Positions 41,704 through 50,256 of a stretch of 64,000 nucleotides of DNA are shown piece after piece. The notes beneath the pieces are model-generated. The model was not told the DNA's origin, ran no database searches, and saw only the letters and a list, made by a program, of their open reading frames with translations. The position numbers were made by a program, and so were the translations under genes. This DNA comes from Terriglobales bacterium (GTDB lineage: Bacteria > Acidobacteriota > Terriglobia > Bryobacterales > Bryobacteraceae). The DNA lies in assembly GCA_027485675.1 (NCBI GenBank), contig JAIXQP010000019.1, positions 154,735 through 218,734 of the forward strand, written 5' to 3'. Within the stretch, counting starts at the first letter, position 1, and each line of letters begins with the position of its first letter.

Positions 41704-43683
41704 ATGAGTTCTCACTGGACTAACCCTTCTCCCCATCGCCGAACTCCTCACCCGGTCCAAATCGTCGGCGAACGCCGCGCCCTCTTCGGCGCCGCCCGCG
41801 AAGCCAGCCGCCGCAGCGCCCAAGCCCTGGTCGGCATCCAGAAACCGGACGGCCACTGGTGCGGCGAACTCCTCGCCGACGTCTCCCTCGAAGCCGACTA
41901 CGTCCTCCTCCAACTCTGGCTCCACCCCCCTATCGACGGCGTCTGGCGCCTCGCCTCCGAACCCCGCCTCGAAAAAGTCTGCCGCCGCATCCTCTCCCAA
42001 CAAATGCCCGACGGCGGCTGGCACATCTATCCCGAAGGCCCCGCCGACGTCAATTGCACCGTCAAAGCCTATACCGCCCTCCGCCTCTGCGGCTACAGCG
42101 CCGACTTCGAACCCCTCCGCCGCGCCCGCCACCGCATCCTCGACCTCGGCGGACTCCAGGCCTGCAATAGCTACACCAAAATCAACCTCTCCTTATTCGG
42201 CCTCTACCCCCGCAAGTACGTCCCCACCATCCCCCCGGAACTGATGCTCCTCCCCGGCGGCAGCCTCTTCCCCGGCGGCGTCCTCTACGAAATGGCCTCC
42301 TGGACCCGCGCCATCGTCGTCCCCCTCTCCATCGTCCAGGCCGTCGGCGGCATCCGCCCCGCCCCCGCCGGCGTCGACCTCAACGAACTCCTCCATTCCG
42401 GCAACGCCCTCAGCCTCCCCAAGCGCGACCGCATCCTCTCGCCGATCTTCCACCAGGTCGACCGCCTCCTGAAACTCTGGGAACGCCGCGGCCATCGCGA
42501 CTCCCGCATCGCCGCCATCCGCCAGGCCGAACGCTGGATGCTCGAACGCTGCCGCCACGCCGACGGCCTCGGCGCCATCTACCCCTCCATGATGTACTCC
42601 ATCATGGCCATGGAAGCGCTCGAATACCCCAAGGATCACCCCGACTTCCTCGAAGCCGTCGCCAAATTCGACGCCCTCTTCACCGAAACCGGCGACACCC
42701 TCTACTTCCAGCCCTGCTTCTCCCCCGTCTGGGACACCGCCTACGCCGCCTTCGCCCTCGGCGAAACCAACCATCTCGACCCCGCCAGCCTCCGCCAGGC
42801 CGCCGACTGGCTCATCGCCAAAGAGGTGCGCCGCCGCGGTGATTGGTCCGTCAAAAGGCCCCATCTCCAGCCCGGCGGCTGGGCCTTCGAATACTCGAAC
42901 GAACACTATCCCGACATCGACGACACCGCCATGGTGCTCCTCGCCCTCGAACACTGCCACGCCTCCCGCCCCGAACAGCAGGCCGCCGTCGAAGCCCGCG
43001 CCCTCGCCTGGCTCATCGGCATGCAGTCCCAGGATGGCGGCTTCGCGGCCTTCGATGCCGATAACGACTGGGGCGTCCTCAACAGCATCCCCTTTTCCGA
43101 CCACAACGCCATGCTCGATCCCACCTGCCCGGACATCACCGGCCGCGTGCTCGAAGCCCTCTGCCGCCGTGGCCTCGAACCCGCCGATCCCGTCGTCCAC
43201 GGCGCCGTCAACTTCCTCCTCCGCACCCAGGAACAAAACGGCAGTTGGTACGGCCGCTGGGGCGTCAACTATCTCTACGGCACCTCCCTCGCCCTCCGCG
43301 GCCTCCGCGCCGCCGATTCGCCCGACCTCAACGTCTTCCGCAAAGCCGCCGATTTCGTGCAATCCACGCAAAACTCCGACGGCGGCTGGGGCGAAAGCTG
43401 CCAGAGTTATGAGGTCGGACGCTTCGTCGCCGCCCCCTCCACCCCGTCCCAAACCGCCTGGGCGCTGTTGAGCCTCCTCGCCGCCGGCCGCCACGACTCC
43501 GGCGCCGCCGAACGCGGCCTCCGCTATCTCATCGATACCCAAAATCAGGAAACCGGCGACTGGGACGAACATCTCGCCACCGGCACCGGCTTCCCGAACG
43601 TCTTCTATCTCAAATACACCATGTACCGGCACTACTTCCCGCTGCTGGTCACCGGGTTGTACGGCCGCATGGCCGGCTTCTAA
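41704..43683 (+). CDS. shc: Squalene-hopene cyclase
   Basis: A 659-residue monotopic membrane terpene cyclase that converts squalene to hopene or hopanol, the hopanoid skeleton. The catalytic acid motif is DIDDTA at 404-409 (usual form DVDDTA). Several QW repeats are visible, for example QQMPDGGWHIY near 99, GMQSQDGGFAAF near 440, QEQNGSWYGRWG near 508 and STQNSDGGWGESC near 555. Length is normal for SHC. No hpnCDE squalene-synthesis or hopanoid-tailoring genes are in the window, so the pathway must be completed elsewhere. Its stop overlaps the hppA stop by 4 bases. Confidence 0.96.
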   Translation: MSSHWTNPSPHRRTPHPVQIVGERRALFGAAREASRRSAQALVGIQKPDGHWCGELLADVSLEADYVLLQLWLHPPIDGVWRLASEPRLEKVCRRILSQQMPDGGWHIYPEGPADVNCTVKAYTALRLCGYSADFEPLRRARHRILDLGGLQACNSYTKINLSLFGLYPRKYVPTIPPELMLLPGGSLFPGGVLYEMASWTRAIVVPLSIVQAVGGIRPAPAGVDLNELLHSGNALSLPKRDRILSPIFHQVDRLLKLWERRGHRDSRIAAIRQAERWMLERCRHADGLGAIYPSMMYSIMAMEALEYPKDHPDFLEAVAKFDALFTETGDTLYFQPCFSPVWDTAYAAFALGETNHLDPASLRQAADWLIAKEVRRRGDWSVKRPHLQPGGWAFEYSNEHYPDIDDTAMVLLALEHCHASRPEQQAAVEARALAWLIGMQSQDGGFAAFDADNDWGVLNSIPFSDHNAMLDPTCPDITGRVLEALCRRGLEPADPVVHGAVNFLLRTQEQNGSWYGRWGVNYLYGTSLALRGLRAADSPDLNVFRKAADFVQSTQNSDGGWGESCQSYEVGRFVAAPSTPSQTAWALLSLLAAGRHDSGAAERGLRYLIDTQNQETGDWDEHLATGTGFPNVFYLKYTMYRHYFPLLVTGLYGRMAGF

Positions 43684-46103
43684 GCCCCGCCGTGGATCCG
43701 CATCCCGTAGAAGCTGCGCCAGACGAAGTACAGGCCCACGGCCAGGAAGACTACGGTCAGAATCCCCGTAATCTCGGAACCCTGCGCCTTAAAGCTCTCG
43801 GCCAACTCCACCGCCAGCAGCCCGAATAGCGTCGTGAACTTGATGATCGGGTTCATCGCCACCGAACTCGTGTCCTTGAACGGATCGCCCACCGTATCGC
43901 CCACCACCGTCGCATCGTGCAGCGGAGTCCCCTTGGCCTTCAACTCCACTTCGACAATCTTCTTGGCGTTATCCCACGCCCCGCCGGCGTTGGCCATGAA
44001 GATCGCCTGATACAGCCCAAAGAGCGCGATCGAAACCAGATAGCCGATAAAGAAGTACGACTCGTAGAACGCAAACGCGAGCGTCAGGAAGAACACCACG
44101 AGAAAGATGTTGAACATGCCGCGCTGGGCATAGCGCGTACAGATCTCGACGACTTTCTTGGAATCCCGGGTCGACGCCTTCGTCGCCCCGTCCAGCTTCA
44201 TGTTGGCCTTAATGTACTCCACCGCCCGGAAGGCGCCCGTCGTCACGGCCTGCATCGAAGCGCCCGTGAACCAGTAGATCACCGCCCCGCCCGTAATCAG
44301 CCCCAACAGAAAAGGCGGATGCAGAATCGACAGGAAAATCAGCTTGTCCGGCTGCAGCCCGTTCGTCAGCGAAACGATAATCGAGAAGATCATCGTCGTC
44401 GCGCCCACCACCGCTGTCCCGATCAATACCGGCTTCGCCGTGGCCTTGAACGTGTTGCCGGCCCCGTCGTTCTCTTCAAGGAAATGTTTGGCCTTCTCAA
44501 ACATCGGCCGGAAACCGAACTCGTTTTCCACCTGCTTCTCAATCCCCTTGATCTCCTCAATCTGCGATAGCTCATAGACGCTCTGCGCGTTGTCCGTCAC
44601 CGGCCCGTAGCTGTCCACCGCAATCGTCACCGGACCCATCCCTAGAAACCCGAACGCCACCAGCCCAAAGGCGAACACCGCCGGCGCCATCATCAGACTC
44701 GCCAAGCCCATCAGGCTGATGTAGTAAGAAGCGCCCATCAGCAGCAGCATCGCCAACCCCAGCCAGAACGCGCTGAAGTTCCCCGCCACTAACCCAGACA
44801 GGATATTCAACGACGCCCCGCCCTCTCGCGAGCTGATCACCACCTCGCGGACATGCGAAGACTCGGTTGACGTAAAGACTTTCACCAGTTCCGGAATAAT
44901 CGCCCCGGCCAGCGTGCCGCACGTAATCACGCTCGAAAGCTTCCACCACAGCGACATATCGCCGCCCAGCGAAGGAATCAGCAAACTCGAAACCGCGTAG
45001 GTCAACCCCACCGAGATCAACGAGGTCAGCCACACCAGCGTCGTCAACGGCGTTTCAAAATGCATCTTCTCCGCCTCGCCGTACTTCGCCTTCGCCCAGG
45101 CTTCGTTCAGGAAGTAGCTCAACGCGCTCGCCAGCACCATCACCACCCGCATTACGAAGATCCAGACGAGCAGTTGCAGCCGCACCTCTTCGCGGGTCAC
45201 CGCCAGCAGAATAAAGCTGATCAAGGCCACGCCCGTTACCCCGTAGGTTTCAAACCCATCGGCCGAAGGGCCCACCGAGTCGCCCGCGTTGTCGCCCACG
45301 CAATCGGCAATCACGCCCGGGTTCCGCGCGTCGTCTTCTTTGATCTTAAAGACGATCTTCATCAGGTCGGCCCCAATGTCGGCGATCTTCGTGAAGATCC
45401 CGCCCGCCACCCGCAACGCCGCCGCGCCCAGCGATTCGCCGATCGCGAAGCCGATAAAGCACGCTCCGGCGTAGTCCCGCGGAACAAACAGCAGAATGAA
45501 CAGCATCAGAATCAACTCGACGGAGATCAGCAGCATGCCGATGCTCATGCCGGCCTTCAGCGGAATGGCGTAACAGGGAAACGGTTTGCCCCGCAGCGCC
45601 GCAAAGGCGCAGCGCGAGTTGGCGAAGGTGTTCACCCGGATGCCGAACCACGCAACGCCGTAACTGCCCGCGATGCCGATCACGCTGAACAGAAGAATGA
45701 TCAGCACTTTCGTCGTCTCGAAATGCTGCAGAAACCCGAAGTAGAAGACAATGATCGCGCCGATGAATAACTCCAGCACCATCAGAAAACGGCCCTGGGT
45801 GATGAGGTAAGTTTTGCAGGTCTCATAGATGAGCTCGGAGACATCGCGCATCGACTGATGGACCGGCATATTCTGCAGTTCGCGATAGATGAGCAGGCCG
45901 AAGACCAGGCCCAACGCGGCGACGAACATCCCGGCCAACAACAGATTGAAGCCGGAAATGCCACCGAGAAAAGTTGCCTGATGAAAATCGGGCAACACCA
46001 GATTTGCCTCACCGCCGCCCTGATGGGCCGGCTGCTGGGCGAGCGCCAGCAGGGAAGAGAAGGCAAAGGACACAAGAAGCCGTAGCTGGGAATGCAAGCG
46101 CAT
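43680..46103 (-). CDS. hppA: Membrane-bound ion-translocating pyrophosphatase
   Basis: An 807-residue protein with about sixteen hydrophobic segments that couples PPi hydrolysis to cation export. PPi-site residues are recognisable in EDDARNPGVIADCVGDNAGD (256-275). The cation-specificity segment reads GNTFKATAK (549-557): Lys553 sits where K+-independent H+-PPases have Lys and K+-dependent ones have Ala, so a K+-independent enzyme is inferred. It is longer than typical 660-720-residue members, with an additional signal-like N-terminus and an insert near 510-545. CGGAGG lies about nine bases before the ATG. Confidence 0.92.
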   Translation of the reverse strand: MRLHSQLRLLVSFAFSSLLALAQQPAHQGGGEANLVLPDFHQATFLGGISGFNLLLAGMFVAALGLVFGLLIYRELQNMPVHQSMRDVSELIYETCKTYLITQGRFLMVLELFIGAIIVFYFGFLQHFETTKVLIILLFSVIGIAGSYGVAWFGIRVNTFANSRCAFAALRGKPFPCYAIPLKAGMSIGMLLISVELILMLFILLFVPRDYAGACFIGFAIGESLGAAALRVAGGIFTKIADIGADLMKIVFKIKEDDARNPGVIADCVGDNAGDSVGPSADGFETYGVTGVALISFILLAVTREEVRLQLLVWIFVMRVVMVLASALSYFLNEAWAKAKYGEAEKMHFETPLTTLVWLTSLISVGLTYAVSSLLIPSLGGDMSLWWKLSSVITCGTLAGAIIPELVKVFTSTESSHVREVVISSREGGASLNILSGLVAGNFSAFWLGLAMLLLMGASYYISLMGLASLMMAPAVFAFGLVAFGFLGMGPVTIAVDSYGPVTDNAQSVYELSQIEEIKGIEKQVENEFGFRPMFEKAKHFLEENDGAGNTFKATAKPVLIGTAVVGATTMIFSIIVSLTNGLQPDKLIFLSILHPPFLLGLITGGAVIYWFTGASMQAVTTGAFRAVEYIKANMKLDGATKASTRDSKKVVEICTRYAQRGMFNIFLVVFFLTLAFAFYESYFFIGYLVSIALFGLYQAIFMANAGGAWDNAKKIVEVELKAKGTPLHDATVVGDTVGDPFKDTSSVAMNPIIKFTTLFGLLAVELAESFKAQGSEITGILTVVFLAVGLYFVWRSFYGMRIHGGA

Positions 46104-46203
46104 TCGGTTGTTTCCTCCGGACGTGGGATGGCCCTACCTCGGGCCGCCCGACACGATACTAACTTTTGCCGTGGGGCGCAAAGGTTAGCCGGCGAACAAG
46201 ATC

Positions 46204-47349
46204 CTACACCGCCTCAAAGATCAGACACTTCAGATACAGCGTCTCCGGCACGCTCAGCAGCACCGGATGGTCCTGCGCCTGCACCCGGCGTTCGAGCACC
46301 CGCAAACTCCGCCGCGCATCCCGCGCCGCCTCGGCCACCGTCTCCATCAGCATCGCCTCGCTCACATGGTGCGAGCAGGAGCAGGTGACCAACGTCCCCC
46401 CCGGCGCCAGCAGTTGCAGCCCCCGCAGGTTCAGCTCTTTGTATCCCCGCAAGGCGCCATCAATCTGCGCCTTCGACTTGGCGAACGCCGGCGGATCCAG
46501 CACGATCGTGTCGAACTGCCGCCCGCCCGTGCGAAATCCCGCCAGCAGATCAAACACATCAGCCTCCCGAAACCGAAGGTTGTCGAAACCGTTCCGCTGC
46601 CGGTTCGCCTCCGCCGTGGCCAGCACCGCCGCCCCGCTGTCCACCCCTTCTACGCTCTCGCACGTCCGCGCCAAGTGCAGCGCAAACCCGCCCGACGAGG
46701 TAAAGCAATCGAGCGCCTTCCCCCGGCCCCACTTCGCCGCGGCCAGGTAGTTCTCCCGCTGGTCGAGATACACCCCGGTCTTCTGCCCGCCCAACAGGTT
46801 CGCTTCAAACTGCAAGCCATTCATGCTGACGGCCACCGGCCCGTCCAACTGCCCATGGACGACCCCGCTCCGCAGCGGCAACTCTTCCTTCTGCCGCACC
46901 ACGGCGTCGTTCCGCTCCACAATCGCCCGGGGCGCGTAGCGCTCGGCCAGCGCCGCCACAATCTCGCCCTGCAGCCGGTCCATGCCTTGATTCAACGTCT
47001 GCACGACGAAGCAATCGGCGTAGCGGTCAATAATCAGCGCGGGCATCTGGTCGGCTTCGCTCGAAACCAACCGGTAGGCGTCCGTATCGCGCACCACGCG
47101 ATCCCGAAACGCCTGCGCGGCCGCTATCCGCCCGGCCACGGAGAAATCACTGCCCAACATGCGCAGCGTAATCTGCGAGGAGCTCGAAAAATGCGCCGCG
47201 CCGCACGGACGTCCTCGCGGGTCGAGCACGTTGACGACATCGCCGCCGCGTGCCTGCTCGCGGTCGGCGATGTCGCTCGCATAGATCCAAACGTGCCCGG
47301 CTGCCAGACGTTCGGCGGCGCGGCGGTTAATCGTTACGGTCGGTAGCAA
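46204..47349 (-). CDS. RlmI/RlmK-like class I rRNA methyltransferase
   Basis: A 381-residue SAM-dependent methyltransferase starting with TTG; AGGTAAG spanning the hsp20 stop is the likely ribosome-binding site. An N-terminal PUA domain (about 1-75) is followed by an EEHEE-like region and the Rossmann domain (about 200-380): FTSSGGFALHLA, VLDPPAFAKSK and VTCSCSHHVS, the last with the Cys typical of m5C-like enzymes. E. coli RlmI makes m5C1962 in 23S rRNA; that exact target is only inferred. It starts 4 bases after hsp20. Confidence 0.88.
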   Translation of the reverse strand: MLPTVTINRRAAERLAAGHVWIYASDIADREQARGGDVVNVLDPRGRPCGAAHFSSSSQITLRMLGSDFSVAGRIAAAQAFRDRVVRDTDAYRLVSSEADQMPALIIDRYADCFVVQTLNQGMDRLQGEIVAALAERYAPRAIVERNDAVVRQKEELPLRSGVVHGQLDGPVAVSMNGLQFEANLLGGQKTGVYLDQRENYLAAAKWGRGKALDCFTSSGGFALHLARTCESVEGVDSGAAVLATAEANRQRNGFDNLRFREADVFDLLAGFRTGGRQFDTIVLDPPAFAKSKAQIDGALRGYKELNLRGLQLLAPGGTLVTCSCSHHVSEAMLMETVAEAARDARRSLRVLERRVQAQDHPVLLSVPETLYLKCLIFEAV

Positions 47350-47353
47350 CCCA

Positions 47354-47797
47354 CTAGCTTACCTGGACTTGGATCGAACGCGGCTTGGCCACCTCTTTCT
47401 TGCCCAGGGTGATCTGCAACACGCCGTTCTTGTACTCGGCGGACACCTTCTCCGGATCCACGGTCTCCGGCATGGTGAACGAACGGGCGAACTGGCCATA
47501 GTGGCGCTCCACCCGGTGATACCCGGTCTTATCGTCCTTGCGCTCGAACTCGCGCTGGCCCTTCAACGTCAAGGTGCCGTTCTCGAGGCGGATATCGATC
47601 TTGGCGAGATCAACGCCCGGAACATCGGCCCGCAGAACCAACTGGTTCTCGTCTTCGAGGATGTCCACGGCGGGAATCCACGGCCGAACGTTGCCTTCGC
47701 CTTCATGGACGAGGCGGTTCAAAGTGTCCTCAAACAGACGGAACGAAACCGGAAAATCGTTCAAGTTAGCGAACGGGGAAAACTTGGTGATCGACAT
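47354..47797 (-). CDS. Small heat-shock protein (Hsp20/alpha-crystallin)
   Basis: A 147-residue ATP-independent holdase chaperone. The ATG at 47797 is supported by AGGAG nine bases upstream; an upstream in-frame start at 47860 would run through the promoter. The alpha-crystallin domain covers about residues 40-140, with VDILEDENQLVLRADVPGV, the L-x-G-x-R-type GTLTLKGQREFERK, and the closing EYKNGVLQITLGKKE read in parts, ending PRSIQVQ. It keeps unfolded proteins soluble for refolding by DnaK/ClpB. A strong sigma-70-type promoter precedes it; no CIRCE inverted repeat is visible. Confidence 0.95.
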   Translation of the reverse strand: MSITKFSPFANLNDFPVSFRLFEDTLNRLVHEGEGNVRPWIPAVDILEDENQLVLRADVPGVDLAKIDIRLENGTLTLKGQREFERKDDKTGYHRVERHYGQFARSFTMPETVDPEKVSAEYKNGVLQITLGKKEVAKPRSIQVQVS

Positions 47798-47831
47798 GGT
47801 TGATTTTCTCCTGAGATCTACTCTCAAGACC

Positions 47832-47860
47832 AATATATTACCTGAGTCGGTTTGTGTCAA
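47832..47860 (-). promoter_or_regulatory. Strong sigma-70-type promoter for hsp20
   Basis: On the minus strand TTGACA (47860-47855) and TATATT (47837-47832) are separated by exactly 17 bases; the -35 is perfect and the -10 matches 5 of 6. A run of A residues lies immediately upstream, as in UP elements. The -35 box lies within the last codons of msrQ. Predicted transcription starts near 47825, giving a leader of about 28 bases. Sequence match only; usage is not shown. Confidence 0.7.
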
Positions 47861-48473
47861 GTATTTTTTTTCGACGCCGAACGCTCTCCCAAATCCAGTG
47901 GACCGTACGGTATAACAATAGAACTCCTACCCCCATTCCCCAGTAAATCGGCTCCCACAACGCCGCCTTCCCCTGCCAGTAATAATGAACAACCCCTGCA
48001 ATCGCAGCAACATACACCAGTCGATGCAATTGCTGCCAGCGCTTCCCCCCCATCCGCTTGATCGCCCCCGCCCAGGACGTCGCCGCGAGCGGTACCATTA
48101 CCGCTAAACCGATCAGCCCTGCCACAAAAAATCTTCGCGTCGTAACATCGTCCCAGATGATCTCCCAGCTCCACTGCACATCCACGGCGTAGTAATGCCA
48201 GGCGTGCAGGCAGCCGTAGAAAAAGGCGAATAGCCCGATCATCCGCCGGAAGCGGATCAAACTGCTCTGGCCCGGTAGGCGGCGCAGCGGTGTAATGCAC
48301 AGCACGCCGGCCAGAAATCGGAGCGTCCAGTCTCCGGTGTACCGGGCAACGGTCTCAATCCGGTTGATCCCCAGCTCATTGTTCTGCCAGCGCCAGGCCA
48401 GTATGGCCAGCGGCAGCAGGCACAAGCCGAAAACCACCGGTTTCGCCCATCGATGAGTCCAGATCCAGTTCAC
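47838..48473 (-). CDS. msrQ: MsrQ-like haem-binding membrane subunit
   Basis: A 211-residue inner-membrane cytochrome of the ferric-reductase-like family. The GTG at 48473 is supported by AGGAG six bases upstream. Five to six helices are evident, with candidate haem His residues in FYGCLHAWHYY, WQQLHRLVYV and GVVHYYW. MsrQ delivers electrons from the quinone pool or flavin to MsrP, the periplasmic molybdoenzyme that repairs methionine sulfoxide. No msrP is adjacent on either side, which is unusual; the partner may be encoded elsewhere. It is divergent from the PEP-CTERM gene (51 bases). Confidence 0.85.
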   Translation of the reverse strand: MNWIWTHRWAKPVVFGLCLLPLAILAWRWQNNELGINRIETVARYTGDWTLRFLAGVLCITPLRRLPGQSSLIRFRRMIGLFAFFYGCLHAWHYYAVDVQWSWEIIWDDVTTRRFFVAGLIGLAVMVPLAATSWAGAIKRMGGKRWQQLHRLVYVAAIAGVVHYYWQGKAALWEPIYWGMGVGVLLLYRTVHWIWESVRRRKKILDTNRLR

Positions 48474-48524
48474 AATTCGCTCCTGTTTGCCGAGATGTCT
48501 CTGAGGGAAGACTGCTTTTTTAAC

Positions 48525-49784
48525 ATGCCCCCGCGCTCCACCATTCTGACGCTCCTGCTGCTTCTTCTGGCAACGTCCTGTCAAAAGCAGTCCGCCGAGG
48601 CGCCCCCCGCGCGCCCTGCTGCCGTCTCGAAAGCGGCGGTCCAGAACCCGGCGGCGTCGGCGCCCGGGCGCCCCGTTTTCCCCTATTCCGTCGTCTCCGG
48701 TGGCATCACCACCCCCTCCGAAATGGCCAACGCCATGAAAAGCGATGCGGTGGTGGGCTCCCACTACGCCGGCCTTGAACCCGCCTCCTTCCGGCCGACC
48801 GTCCTCAAGGAAGACCAGAAAGGCTACGTCTCCTACCGGATCCGCGACAAGGTCTATTGGTCCCGCCGCCTGATGACGCTCAAGAAAGGAGAGCTCGTCT
48901 TGACCGACGGCGAGTCCATGCTCCGCGGCCGCTGTGGCAACCGGGTCTCCCCGGTCGCCATGTCCCCGGTCGCGCCCGCGGATCAGGAACCCACCGAGGC
49001 CGTACTCAACTCCTGGCAGGACTCCAAGGCCTTAGCCGCCATCCCGCCTGTCCCCGCCGCCAGCCCCGTCAAGGGCGCTCTCGCGCTCGACCGCTCGGCC
49101 CCGGTCGATCCCTCCACCGGCACTCTGTTGCTGCCGCCCGGCGGCGAAAACGGTCCCTTCATTACTTGGCCTAACGCCGTCGGTCCCGGCGGCTTCTGGG
49201 TCGGCGGCGGCGGCCCCGGCGGCGGTGGCATCGGCCCCGGCGGCGGAATTGGCGGTTTCGGCGGCGGTCCCACCGGCGGCCCCAACGGTACCCCCCCGAG
49301 CGGTGGCGAAACGCCACCCTTCGGCCTCCCCCCCACGGTCCCGCCCTCGGTAGCGGTCGTCCCCCCCACGGTCATCCCCTCCGGACCGCCGCGCCTCGAG
49401 CTGCCCTTGCCGCCCGAAACCATCGCGGCGATCCCTCCCACCAGCAAGCCGCCGGTGATTGAACCGCCGAACGGCTCGTGGCCGCCCACTGCGGGCTTTC
49501 CGCCGATGTCCATTCCGCCCGTCTCGCAGCCTCCGGGTGTAGTGCCGCCGGCAACGCCGCCGACCGCTCCGCCGCCCAGCGTCCCGCCCGGCACCGGAGA
49601 ACCCCCGCGCTCCACGCCGCCGTCGGCCTTTGACCCGCCCCCCGGCTTCCCGCCTCCAGGCGATCCTCCCGGTCCGCCGGAAGTCGACAACCCGGTGCCC
49701 GAACCGGCCACCATGCTCCTCGCCGCCAGCGCTCTCGCTCTCCTCGGCGCCGGACGCTACCTCGCCAACCGCCGCCGCCGCTAA
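48525..49784 (+). CDS. Gly/Pro-rich lipoprotein with C-terminal PEP-CTERM sorting signal
   Basis: A 419-residue exported protein with two apparent anchors. The N-terminal leader MPPRSTILTLLLLLLATSC has a lipobox-like ATSC with Cys19; the C-terminus has a PEP-CTERM tripartite signal: VPEPATM from 391, a hydrophobic helix (LLAASALALLGAG) and an RRRR tail. Between them are a small folded region (about 45-160), a Gly-rich stretch (about 220-250) and a Pro-rich stretch (about 255-385). PEP-CTERM proteins are processed by exosortase and released or attached to exopolysaccharide. The start could also be the ATG at 48495. Its 3' end is the source of the array that follows. Confidence 0.8.
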   Translation: MPPRSTILTLLLLLLATSCQKQSAEAPPARPAAVSKAAVQNPAASAPGRPVFPYSVVSGGITTPSEMANAMKSDAVVGSHYAGLEPASFRPTVLKEDQKGYVSYRIRDKVYWSRRLMTLKKGELVLTDGESMLRGRCGNRVSPVAMSPVAPADQEPTEAVLNSWQDSKALAAIPPVPAASPVKGALALDRSAPVDPSTGTLLLPPGGENGPFITWPNAVGPGGFWVGGGGPGGGGIGPGGGIGGFGGGPTGGPNGTPPSGGETPPFGLPPTVPPSVAVVPPTVIPSGPPRLELPLPPETIAAIPPTSKPPVIEPPNGSWPPTAGFPPMSIPPVSQPPGVVPPATPPTAPPPSVPPGTGEPPRSTPPSAFDPPPGFPPPGDPPGPPEVDNPVPEPATMLLAASALALLGAGRYLANRRRR

Positions 49785-49862
49785 ACCTGGATCGGCACCA
49801 CGTACGGCTTCCGGTACTCCCGCGTCAGCATCCGGTTCGCCGCGGCGCCGCCCGCGTACCGC
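49781..49862 (-). pseudogene. 3'-end remnant of the Gfo/Idh/MocA gene, copy A
   Basis: Reads in frame on the minus strand as YAGGAAANRMLTREYRKPYV then VPIQV and stop, against YAGDAEANRMLTREYRRPYV then VPSQV in the intact gene at 50383-51675. About 26 codons survive, without insertions or internal stops. Confidence 0.8.
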
Positions 49863-50013
49863 CCGGCACCTGGGAACCCCCGCGCTCCACGCCCCCGTCG
49901 GCCTCCGACCCGCCCCCCGGCTTCCCCCTCCGGGTAACCCGCCCGGCCCGCCGGAGGTCGATAACCCGGTGCCCGAACCGGCCACCATGCTCCTCGCCAA
50001 CCGCCGACGCTAA
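49863..50013 (+). pseudogene. 3'-end remnant of the PEP-CTERM gene, copy B
   Basis: Homologous to about 49586-49784 of the intact gene, including the Pro-rich codons and VDNPVPEPATMLLA, but then jumps to NRRR and stop: the hydrophobic helix codons between two CTCGCC direct repeats are missing. It has no start of its own. Confidence 0.8.
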
Positions 50014-50081
50014 ACCTGCGCCGGCATCACGTACGGCTTCCGGTACCCCCGCGTCCACATCCGATTCGCCTCGGCATAGCC
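50010..50081 (-). pseudogene. 3'-end remnant of the Gfo/Idh/MocA gene, copy B
   Basis: Reads GYAEANRMWTRGYRKPYV then MPAQV and stop on the minus strand; the two codons for GD before AEANRM are missing relative to the intact gene. Frame is kept to the stop. Confidence 0.75.
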
Positions 50082-50163
50082 CAGCGCCCCGCCCGGCCCG
50101 CCTGAAGTCGACAACCCAATGCCCGAACCGGCCACCATGCTCCTCGCCAACCGCCTCCGCTAA
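50082..50163 (+). pseudogene. 3'-end remnant of the PEP-CTERM gene, copy C
   Basis: Shortest plus-strand remnant: PPGPPEVDNPMPEPATMLLA then NRLR and stop. It shows the same loss of the helix codons as copies B and D. Confidence 0.75.
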
Positions 50164-50250
50164 ACCTGCGCCGTCACCACGTACGGCCTCCGGTACTCCC
50201 GCGTCCACATCCGGTTCGCCTCGGCGTCGCCCGCGTACCGCCTCGTCGCC
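50160..50250 (-). pseudogene. 3'-end remnant of the Gfo/Idh/MocA gene, copy C
   Basis: Reads RYAGDAEANRMWTREYRRPYV then VTAQV and stop. It extends slightly further into the gene than copies A and B and shares the L-to-W change in RMWT with copy B, so B and C are probably the closest pair. Confidence 0.75.
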
Positions 50251-50256
50251 TCGTCG

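Noticed and set aside
47798..47860. Longer hsp20 start at 47860
   Set aside because: It would run through the promoter and leader; AGGAG nine bases before 47797 and the family N-terminus favour the shorter form.
47864..47871. T-run as an intrinsic terminator
   Set aside because: No gene on the plus strand ends here and no stem precedes it; on the minus strand it is the A-rich region upstream of the hsp20 promoter and codes for Lys-Lys-Ile in MsrQ.
49630..50013. 127-codon plus-strand gene over the remnant array
   Set aside because: It begins out of frame in the PEP-CTERM gene and only later enters the frame of remnant B; no ribosome-binding site.
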